The translations under genes and the position numbers were made by a program. From NCBI GenBank assembly GCA_035578905.1, contig JAQJVL010000160.1:62001-126000 (forward strand): DNA of 64,000 bases. The letters run 5' to 3'. Positions 54,561 through 64,000 of the stretch are shown in pieces. This DNA is from Stictocephala bisonia. Its lineage: Eukaryota; Arthropoda; Insecta; Hemiptera; Membracidae. A model generated the notes under the pieces. It saw nothing but the letters and a program-made list of their open reading frames with translations. It was not told the DNA's origin and did not search any database. How positions within the stretch are numbered: the stretch's first letter is position 1; each line of letters begins with the position of its first letter.

Positions 54561-57034
54561 AGGTGAACGCAGAAGACCTCTAAAAAGAAATCTTTTTAAT
54601 AACCTACAAGGGAGAGCAACAAAAATGATCCTCAGGATCCTCTGGGAAATATGGATGCTACCTCTTCAGTTTGCAAAGTTAAACTGAGGGAAGCAATCAG
54701 TGTGATGATATAATTATCCAGTATACAGTTTATCCATATGTTATAAATCAAAATTATTGATTGGAGAATATATTGATAACATTACAGTTGCAGTCAATAA
54801 ATTACTTTTGGAAGAAAGCAATTTTTATATTATGTCGATATTTGTTTCGGTTTCCCCAATTCAAGCCACTAGACCTATGACATTACCAACAACTGTATCA
54901 TTTGAAGGCTGCTGTTGACCAATGCAGCCCTGAAATCAGTGTAGAAAATTTAATTACCAAGCGTGGATATTTGTTTATGAATTGAAACATTGTTCACTGA
55001 AGGAAATTTCGTCTTTCCGAGTTGTTTGGAATTACTCAATGTGGGTGTTGATAAAGAGAGGGATATTTGATTTGCTCTCGGAAAACTGTAAAAATACGCA
55101 GCTGGAGAGGTGAAAGAGACATTAGTATCGCTCTAGCTCTAGCATATCCCTTCAGTGATGTTAATTAATTTAGACACGTATTTGGCTGAATTTTGTGACA
55201 ATGGTTAATCGAGAGTGTGACATCTTATCAAGGCAGACGCGGTAGTCCACAGGCGCCCAGTTACCTATCAACTGTAAACATGTTAATCACGCTGTCTGAT
55301 ATGTAAAACAAACTTTCACACCACAACTCGTGGGAATCCTTGTGTATCTTATTATATATTTGTTTAGCCGTGGAAGAAGCTCTGTAAGTTTCGCGTTGAC
55401 TAAGCTATGATAGCCGTTCGAACTTCCTGCGAAAAGTAAGTAGACTGGCAAATGAGATATTTCGATTGTTAAATAAAAGCTATGTTTTCCATAAGGCATT
55501 AGTTTATACCCGTCTCCCCCCCCCCCAATCGTTTCTTCAGTCTCGCTCACCTTCTATAATACGATATTACGTACTTCTGTTTGTTCGGGCAAGTACCGAG
55601 CGACGAACGTCTACGGTGAATGGCATTTAGATAAATGAGGTAAACGTAAAACAATAAAAACTGTCCTTCACATAAGCAACGAATGTTTTTGATTGACAAA
55701 ATCCGAGAGGAGTCTAATTGTTTTGCGTTCTTCTGACCAAAAAGTAAACAACATTTCGGGTTACTTGTTTTGATAAATTGCTGGTATTGTTGTCTTCAGT
55801 TATCAATTAAATGAAGTAGCGTCAAATGATTATTTTTAGTCGTCATATCGAGCCCTTGTTCTGTTTGGAACTTCTTTTTCCAAAAGACATTGAAAGTACT
55901 ATATGGGCTACAGTCATTTTTCTTTTATAGCCGAGAATGCGGTTGGTTCCTTCATTATCGAGTAAACCTGCAAAGCTATACAATGTTGACGGATTTTTTT
56001 TGTATTAATTTTTTATTTAAGGGAGCCGTTTCCTACCGCAAATAACGCCAAAAATATGGTTTTCTATTTCAACAATATTCGGTTCGTAATAATAATAATA
56101 ATTGTTTAACACTTGAAGTGACATTTGATGGGTGAAGACGTATTACAGTGTACCATAATTTGGTTTTTAAATATTTGAGTATTTTTATATGTTTTGTACA
56201 GATCAGTATGTCAAACTTTAAACGTCATTCTTGATGATTTTACATTTAACAAACTCATAACATCACCTTATATGGTCCACTAGAAATGGCCTTTAATAAT
56301 CATACAACGTTCACAGCTCATTGTAATTTTAAACACAAACCGTTGAGTCGAAACAGAAAAGCATGTTTCAGACGTAAAATTGCATTGCTACAATAGAGCT
56401 GTCTGGGGCTGACGACTTTTGAGCGGTGGTTTGGAAACGGCCTCCTTAACATGTAAGCGGGGCTAAACGACTCCTTTATAACCTGCGTTAAAGGTCAACA
56501 TACGTAGTAAACATATTAGCTTGTGTTTAAGATGGAGTTGAAATGAATAGTGTTTCAGTCACAGTAAATAAAGTTGTGGTTAATGAGTTATGTTGGATGA
56601 GCTAGTCATTGTGTGTATAGGTTATTAGCAAGTGACTATTAGTCATACGTTAATGGGGGAGGGGGGTAGAAGGTCCTATTCATCGCGTATCATAGACATT
56701 AAGGGTGGGTGAAATGTGGTATTCGCCAGGCAAACTATAGGTTTCCACGAATTGAACTGGGAGGTTATTAAAACACTGAACCACCGTGTTGGGTTGCTTG
56801 TCCAGATACATTCCTATTATTGAATATACTCTCCAATAGTCCAATAAGTCCAATAAATATTAAATATATACATTATTTTAGGCGTTTCAATGTGACTGGA
56901 GATTTGCCTGTCTTGAAGTATGTAAATAAAATACACCGTGTTAAAAGTTATGTTTGCGTGTTCGTAAAACTACCGTACTTTGGAGCAGTGTTTATTGGAG
57001 ATTGATATCAATCGTTGTGTACCTATATACTATC
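54561..57034. other. Intergenic or intronic stretch, no gene recognised
   Basis: Slightly less AT-rich around 55.1-55.7 kb, with a C homopolymer near 55518. The ORF at 55287-55550 (minus) has no domain. A pol III A/B-box-like pair near 56749-56783 (minus) has wrong spacing. Confidence 0.4.
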
Positions 57035-57779
57035 AGATTTGTTATTATAGATCCCTGACTTTGCGGCGTTACTGTATTTACAAAAAAAAAAAAAAAAAAA
57101 ACGCTAAAAACTATCTAATCACATATTCATGATCACTGTTTAATATTCTTTATAACAGTACCAACGGGTTTTAGTTTTTATTTTACTTGTTAAATTTTAT
57201 GGTAGTTACAACTAAAAAAACACGTTTTTCACGCAACTTTTTGAAACTATTAACTTTAAATTGCCATTTGAAAAAAGTATTTGAGATTATTTATTTTTCT
57301 TGTTCACCAATTGTAACTAGTGCTATTAGGTGCAGTATAGGCCTACTGAATTTTCATGATGAAATAATAAATCGTTACTACGATATCAATTTTCTTCGTA
57401 TGTGTTGTCATTTTTTCACTGAAAACGTATTTCTAAATATGGTTTGTTTCTCTAGATTCTGTTTCTCACTAGCGAATTGTATAACACGTTTTCAATGCTA
57501 ATGGAACTTAAAAGAATATTAAATGATGAAAATAATTTTAAATGTTTGTGTGGTGCGGACTGCACGTCATCAGGCGATGGACGGTCTGTTGCCGACAACA
57601 ATGGAGCACTGCGCTGCATCGTTGCTATAATGGCAAATAATTAAACGATTCTTAATCGGATCTTACGTATTTACTGTACTGTACGTGTATATACAACTTA
57701 AATTGCATGAAGGTTTACTTTTGTTTGACGTTGCTTCCAGCAAATGGCATATTATCAAACTACGGTTCGGTTATTAAAT

Positions 57780-58080
57780 TACAGTTCTTGATCAGAACTA
57801 TCACATATCTCACTGTCGGTGCCATCACCATTATGACTTGAATCTAATTGAGAGTCGTTTAGATTAATTATTAAAGCCCGATTACCATGACCACAATATT
57901 TTTATTTTTGCGGTTGTAGTTCATGCAAGTTTACCAAAGAATTTCAAAAGTGTGTCCATTAAATCTGATGCCATTTGACAAAGGTCATAAGTAAATGTCC
58001 TATTAGATTTTGGGGCCTCATTTTTAATATATGCCCACGTCAGTTCGATCGCATTCAGCTTGCAATAAAACGACGGGTAA
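57780..58080 (-). pseudogene. DDE transposase C-terminal remnant
   Basis: Minus strand: YPSFYCKLNAIELTWAYIKN and EAPKSNRTFTYDL. This resembles the LPPYHCxLNPIELxWxxxK block near the third catalytic acid of IS630/Tc1-like transposases. After frameshifts, an acidic tail follows (ALIINLNDSQLDSSHNG, then Asp/Ser-rich) and a stop near 57786. The N-terminal part is missing. Confidence 0.65.
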
Positions 58081-58159
58081 CCAAATTAATTTAATATATG
58101 CCCACGTCAGTTCGATCGCATTCAGCTTGCAATCAAGCGACGGGTAACCAAATTAATTT
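58026..58159. repeat. 67-bp tandem duplication inside the transposase remnant
   Basis: Two copies (58026-58092 and 58093-58159) beginning aatatatgcccacgtcagtt, differing only around cgacgggtaacc (aataaaacg versus aatcaagcg). Confidence 0.95.
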
Positions 58160-59007
58160 AATATATTTCCCAGGATCAGTTATTATTTGTTACAAGCTAA
58201 GAACACTTTAATTTGAAGGAAAACGACTAACAACAAAAATAATTGTAAGTTGGAACGATACGCTCAAACAAGGGCTGCATAGTTAAATACTGAAGCTACA
58301 AGGATATAGGTTATCTGGTACTGTAATACAGTACAGGTTCAGTTATTAATGAACGAAAGTTTTGTAAATGGATATCTGTAATTGATAAGATGAGAAGCAA
58401 TGATTCACTGTTGTATCTAAAACAATATAAAACAGTTCTGACGCTCGACAAAAATGCATCCATTAGAAACAGACTGTACAGCCCCCGCTGATCACTCCAG
58501 CCGGTGAGCCTTAACATTTTAAACTTAAAACTGTAAATAAAAATACTTGGAAGGTTTATTATGACCATTCTTATAGTGTATTGAGTTTAGTCAGTAGTTC
58601 TCTTTATTTCAGTGAAATAATTATTTCTGTATTCTAACATATTAAGGAAATACAAGGAACCTGGAAAAAAATTAATAACGTAGTAACGGTTAATTATTTC
58701 ATCATGAAAATTCAGTATACTACACCTAATAGCACTAGTTACAATAGGTGAACAAGAAAATTAAATAATCTCAAATACTTTTTTCAAATGGCAATTTAAA
58801 GTTAATAGTTTCAAAAAGTTGCGTGAAAAACGTGTTTTTTTAGTTGTAACTACCATAAAATTTAACACGTAAAATAAAAACTAAAACCTGTTGGTACTGT
58901 TATAAAGTATATTAAACAGTGATCATGAATATGTGATTAGATAGTTTTTAGCGTTTGTCTTGTAAATACAGTAACGCCGCAAAGTCAGGGATCTATAATA
59001 ACAAATC

Positions 59008-60190
59008 CTATAGAACGTGTGGAATGAGAACGCCTTGTGGTTGAGGAGAAATCACACTTTAATGACGCGTTCCCACGAACAGCACTTCTTCGCGAATTTA
59101 GATTATCAAATATCAGAAGCCGTGACCACTTCGATATCTCTGGCGTTGTTCCTGAATCACCTAATTCTCATTAGCTTCAATTTCATGAATTTATTTTAAT
59201 TCATGCACAACTAAATATAAGTGGTGTGTATATATTTAAGTTTTAAAATTAATTGTTTGGGTCATGAAAAACTTTATAATCGTAAGTTCTGTTGAATTCG
59301 GGGCAAACAATCTTTATATACAATACGTGAAGCCGTTTTTCGTCAACGCAACTCCTCTCTTATTTATCTATATATAAATTTTCACCATTGGGATGTAAAA
59401 ACGTTTGTCCCTTTTCGTAGTTGTGCAGTAAGGTCTCCTTAGTACTCGTATTTTTGCTAAGAGTTTACCGTGATGGGCACAGAAGCCATGAAAGTACGTT
59501 TTTTACAATAAAAATAACATTTAGAGAAATTTAAATTTTTATGTAAATAGAGATGTTTATAATATTGAGAAGATAATAGATCTCTTCTAATTTGAAAAGT
59601 AATAACATTAGGTGTTTATAACTGTAAATAGGTTGCAACTGAAGTGCTATGAGTGAGTTACCAGAAATACATATACATATTATTATTTTACTAATACACT
59701 TTAACCACTAATATATGTTGTCCAAAGTCATATGAAGGGCGAGGTGTCACGAGCGCAGCGAGTGACGGAGTTGGCCCGTGAAACGTTCAGAGGCGTCCCC
59801 TAGTATTTAATTGTTATTTGACAGTTTGTAAATGAAACAATTGTAAACTGTTGTTTACAATTATTTCATTATACAATTATATTATAAACATTACAATTAT
59901 AAACATAGAAATAACTGTCCACCTGTTTCATTATGTTCAACGGATATCATATCCTACTAATGAGTTATTACGTTAGATTTTACCAGCCTAGTAAATCAGA
60001 ATGCCATAACTGATAGTATGAGTCATTAGTAATTTAAATGACGTCACGGCTTTTGTACATTATTCATGTTAAAACATTTGGTTTTATATCATAATGAACT
60101 ACGGAAATATCCTTGACGAGTTCTCAGGCACATTTGTTAAATATTTCATTATTATCAGTGGTAATTCCGTTGATAAGCGATGAAGGCCGA
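59008..60190. other. No gene recognised
   Basis: AT-rich. At about 59735-59805 a phrase with gcgagtgacggagttggccc and gcgtcccctag is a diverged copy of one at 5530-5578. The ORF 59017-59199 has no domain. Confidence 0.4.
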
Positions 60191-60199
60191 TCGTAATCG

Positions 60200-60460
60200 T
60201 TCTCCGTGTAGCCGTATTGTCAGCTGGTGCCTCAGTAGTTCTTGCGCGCTCCGCCAGGTTGCGGACAGTCGCGCTATTATTGTTCCTCGTTGACAGATTA
60301 TTTGTGCCTCACTCAATGCCAAAGTGGTCCTTTCAGCTTCTTTCCAAAGGCCCTCGCTTAGTTTTGCACTGTTTTAGTGTTTAAAGTAGCTTTAGTGCAA
60401 GTGGAAATAAAGTAGTGAAGTGTATGTGTTTGTTAAGTGATTCAGTGTTTTTTCGATGGT
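60200..60460 (+). promoter_or_regulatory. Possible promoter and 5' UTR exon
   Basis: Locally CpG-rich (tgcgcgctccgcc, ggacagtcgcgc) in an otherwise AT-rich region, with an Inr-like cctcagtagt near 60230 and a good donor context tcgatg|gtaaga near 60459-60465. No long ORF: a 22-codon reading frame starts at 60316. The downstream gene is not in the window. Inference only. Confidence 0.3.
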
Positions 60461-62519
60461 AAGATAGTAATACCAGTTTTTTTACTGAACATTCATTTAT
60501 TTAAATATTTTCTATATCTATTGCAAGTACACATCAATTTTATTTGAGCCAACTGACAATAGTTTGCTGTTATTACTCTGTGGAACTAGGACTAATAATA
60601 AGAAATGTATTAATCTAATTATTCTATGGAACGAACGCCACATATTAATTTATTATTAATATTGTTTTGCATTTGGTATTGAATTCAAAAGCGTATATCT
60701 CCTTATATCAGTCAAAACTTGGGTAGATTTATTTTAAATCTTGCTGCTGTACATTTTTCTTTTAGACATATATGTTTTTCGTTTTATATGTTGGGAACTG
60801 CGATAAGAGTACCGTTTCAGTCAAAGAATACCAACATGCTTGTGCAGTTGTTATAGGACTGTATATGATAAATAATACTTGCATTTTTCGTGTTGAAGGT
60901 TATGTTCGATGATGCTGCAGATAGTCAGCCAAACTGATAGTTAACTAGCCAAGAATAGCTCGTGACATTCACTCGTTTTTGTACTACTGCATGTGTAAAC
61001 AAGTACTTACTGTAGTTAAATACTTGTGGCAAAAACAGATAGCCTACATTTATTAATCATCAGGTTGCTGTTCACTTGGTAATAAGATTTTTTTCCAAGA
61101 AGATCGCCTTACAACACTGTATTTAGTAAACCATGATTTCTTTCTTTTGGTTATCTAATTTCGCAAACAGAATTCCCATTTCTACATATTCTACTTAGCA
61201 GCGAGAAAGAACGTTGTAATAATCTAAGTCATTTATTTCAATACATTTTTTTCATTTTAGACGTTGAGTATACAGGTAATATTATTAGTTTCTTAATAAT
61301 TATATTACGTGTTTGTAGATATACAAAACTAGTGACCACAAATATATTATAGTATAAGTACTAAGTGTACAAGTATTATCGTGATCGATTTCGATAAACC
61401 ACGCTTACCGTCCTCAGGCCCAAAGTAATCATACAAACAACGTATTCCTTTATTCACGATTCCATTTAGAATCCGTCTAGTCGGATGATGTAAATGTGGT
61501 TTACCGTAATAGATCACCTTAATACATGATTATTTTGTTTATACTTTTGTTGTTTGATGTTCACTTGTTTTGTGAAAAATTGATATTTTGGTTCGTCAAA
61601 CAATTTTACCAGTTACATTCTCATCGTAGGTTGTTTGAGTCCAAACACCACACACAAACTACTACATAGTTATAGTTGTGTTCTATGTAAACGTAAACAG
61701 ATTCAGCCGAACATCTAACATAATGACAGCTGTTTAACAGTATTACGTAAGTTGGCGATTAATTCTTTTAACATTATTATTGGACAAAATTCCATGAGTG
61801 GCTCTCGAAACTCAAACTGTTTTCTTTAGCAATACCTAGGAAAATAATATGGATATTAGGCCGCAAATAACTTCTACTATTTTGAAAGAAAGAAAGGCTT
61901 CTATCAATATCAGCAGTGCTTTATGTGATTGCGATAACAGAATGTCATGCCATGCTGCTTCTCTGCTATCACAGAATAAAAAGAAAACGTCTTTGTCTGT
62001 ACTACTACACGAGTTAGGTGGGCACCTAAAAAAATTTGACCATGTCATTTTATTTGTTTATTGTCCTTCGGTCCGGTAATCAAAGTGAAGCAATATGTTA
62101 AAACGGGCCAGTTTATGCGCTCGTCCATAAATACATGTACTTCGCTACGGAATATAAATTTCCGTATGCTTGAATCTGAAACTTGGAATATGTTCAGTTG
62201 TTGAATTGCCGTAACAGCTGATATTACGAGTCAGAATAGAACACAGTATGCATCAGAACGGAAATACAGTGGACGTCATAGCAATATAACATTGAAACTT
62301 TGTTTTTAAAAATAACGTTAAGAGACCGTAGGAGTGGAGTTCTAAAGATAAAAGTAGGCTGCAGCCTTCTCACGCTTGTATAAAATGTACATCAAAAACA
62401 GCATTTCGTTGACGTCGAACAAACAGATATAATTTAGATAAGACATACTCGATTCCCTGGTGTACATAATGTGTACGAAGGTGTTCACCATTCTAAGCAC
62501 TCTACAAACAGAATCCTGT
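60461..62519. other. No gene recognised
   Basis: AT-rich; could be a first intron if the promoter call is right. Overlapping ORFs on both strands at 61836-62079 show no known domain. Confidence 0.4.
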
Positions 62520-62524
62520 TTTAT

Positions 62525-63000
62525 ATATAGACTAGCCGACAGATCTTACTTCGCAACAGGGTGGTTCTCTACGCTAGGTAATTCTCTCTAAATTATCACA
62601 TCAATATTAAAGCTCAACCTTCTACCGTTCTCCTAAAACTTATACAGTCAAGGAACTCCTATAAGACTACTTTAGGGGGATGCAAAGTAGAGCAGTTATG
62701 TATTAGTTATAAGAAATTATCTTTAAAATTTCAAAATTAAAAACAAATTAGCCAAGTTTTTGTGTCATGTATATATATTTTTTGTATCAATTGTTGGAAA
62801 TCATTTATTAAATAAATACCAATGTTACTCTATTGTGGTACAAATAAACGTTGGGAGGTTGTTTCCACCCCCGAATGGAATTTAAAGAAATTCTTTTTTA
62901 GTGAACTTCTTTAGCCTAAAGCAAAAGCTGACTTCCCTGCAAATTTCATCGTAATATGTTCGATGGTTTCGGAGGATTCGTGATGAGCGAGTAGGCCTAC
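62525..63000. repeat. Dispersed arthropod-type repeat
   Basis: Starts tatatagactagccgacag and ends ctgcaaatttcatcgtaata ... gatgagcgagtag. This matches, from memory of insect genomes, a widespread repeat beginning agactagctgacc and ending with a ctgcaaatttcat phrase. Class not assigned. Confidence 0.4.
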
Positions 63001-63604
63001 ACCGTTTGTGGATTTTACACATTAAGATTGTGGACCAATTAACTAGTTAGTTGCAAGGACTTTTTATAGATTTTATATTTAATCACTCATACTTTTCCAC
63101 TGTCCTTATTCATCAACTATTTATTTCCTAGTGTACGAATAAATGAATAAAACTGTAGTAGTTGGGGTAAGTAGGCCACATTGTGCAGGTCATGGCTGCT
63201 GGGTAGCCGGCCTGTCTGTCCCCACACCCACGCCATTACTGTTTGCTGTCGTAATAAATTCCCACCACTGCCACTGTCCTGCGTTTGAGTAATTTAAATA
63301 CAGTGATGCGAATAGCCTTGAAATACAATATTTAGGTACCTCTATAACTACTCTGGAAGTTTTTACAGTTTTTATTTATAAATGTAAATAAATAATTTAT
63401 TATGTATAAATACATTTATTTATACACAGACACTATTGTATAACATGAAATTAAAACACTCTTTTTTACAGTAATTAGCGTCACACACAATTAACGCTCG
63501 TACAATATCTAACATAATAAGCAGTACAGAATAAAGACAATGAATATAACATATTTAGTTCTCCCTCGAAAAAAGGCAACGCCAACCTGTCTCACTTGTG
63601 GCAG

Positions 63605-63828
63605 TAGGCTACGTCATATCGTGGGGCCTTTATTATGATGTACAAACAGTACAAAAGCGTCAGTCAAACACCTTGATAGTAGCACTAGGTGGCGTGACTC
63701 AAGCTATCTCACTAGAGGTAGTAAGTCATGTCGTGGGGCCTATCTCATGATGTATAAACAGTACAATAGCGTCAGTCAAACGCCTTGGTAGTAGCACTAG
63801 GTGGCGAGACTCAAGCTATCTCACTGTA
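63605..63828. repeat. 112-bp tandem duplication
   Basis: Two copies with period 112 bp; anchor strings gtggggcct at 63621 and 63733, and gtagcactaggtggcg in each. A few substitutions and an indel separate them. Confidence 0.85.
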
Positions 63829-64000
63829 AATTGTTACCAGTTCCATCCAGCTAACCAGTCCATTGAGTCTGTCGCCAATTTATGTGGATTTATGTGAACA
63901 CCTCTCGTCTACTTGTTCAGCGCTCGTTTATTTGTATACATAATCTTATCCCTCTGTTTTTACTTCTTAAGTGTCGCTTGCCAAAATACGGCACAAATAT

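Larger units (their letters stand above)
57035..59007 (-). mobile_element. DNA transposon with ~340-bp inverted repeats and transposase remnant
   Basis: Long inverted repeats: 57035-57381 and 58680-59007, highly similar over their whole length except an A-run (about 57080-57100) on the left only. Between them, on the minus strand, lie pieces of a DDE transposase (57790-58080). No clear target duplication was seen at the edges. Size 1.97 kb. An IS630/Tc1-like or related superfamily is the best guess from the transposase wording. Confidence 0.75.

Noticed and set aside
56749..56783. Pol III A- and B-box-like strings on the minus strand
   Set aside because: Spacing of about 7 nt between boxes is far too short for a tRNA or SINE.
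61836..62079. Overlapping ORFs on both strands
   Set aside because: No domain, no splice sites that fit, and both strands equally open.

Overview
The window is eukaryotic and looks like an AT-rich, transposon-dense insect genome. It has GT-AG introns, long noncoding stretches, Penelope, CR1-like, RTE-like, hAT, mariner, pogo and tRNA-SINE repeats, and one multi-exon host gene with the closest recognisable relatives in the arthropod alpha-1,4-galactosyltransferase family. No bacterial operons, phage or CRISPR were seen. The species cannot be named from the sequence.

Host genes. A lactosylceramide 4-alpha-galactosyltransferase-like (A4GALT-type) gene runs left to right from beyond the left edge to a stop at 27357. 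Five exons (3-112, 1007-1178, 1381-1691, 12416-12626, 27088-27357) join in frame into 357 residues, from a signal-anchor segment through a DxD motif to the natural C-terminus. Introns 3 and 4 (10.7 and 14.5 kb) are swollen by repeats. A 74-nt exon candidate at 51251-51324 encodes a charged helix and probably belongs to a second plus-strand gene. A locally CpG-rich stretch near 60.2-60.46 kb could be a first exon.

Repeats, left to right. Intron 3 holds a TTAA-flanked MITE (4.1 kb), a pogo/Tigger-like MITE (5.8-6.5 kb), a degenerate ~24-bp TGATCA-containing repeat field split by a LINE fragment (9.0-10.0 kb), and an 11-copy 59-bp satellite (11.15-11.8 kb). Intron 4 holds a Penelope-like element whose two halves face opposite ways (13.3-15.85 kb). 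Next to it is one 5'-truncated minus-strand CR1-group LINE (26.8 down to about 15.9 kb) opened by four later insertions: a mariner remnant, an apparently intact Penelope-like element with a 726-aa ORF, a hAT transposon and an RTE-like LINE. Target-site duplications are visible for all four insertions (only TA for the mariner), and the host LINE reading frame resumes across them.

Downstream of the gene lie pogo, piggyBac-like and hAT MITEs (27.5-31.0 kb), LINE remnants (34.3-38.6 kb), a possible solo LTR, tRNA-type SINEs, and a nearly full-length CR1-group LINE (about 39.8-44.8 kb). ORF1 of that LINE carries a FLYWCH-type finger, a coiled coil and an SGNH-hydrolase segment. Another LINE fragment sits inside a nested palindrome (47.5-48.7 kb). 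A DNA transposon with ~340-bp inverted repeats spans 57.0-59.0 kb. The remainder is mostly featureless AT-rich DNA.

Most notable: a hammerhead-ribozyme-like core at the 3' end of both Penelope-like elements, an intact and probably young Penelope copy, and a LINE ORF1 that appears to fuse an SGNH-hydrolase end to a macro (ADP-ribose-binding) domain.
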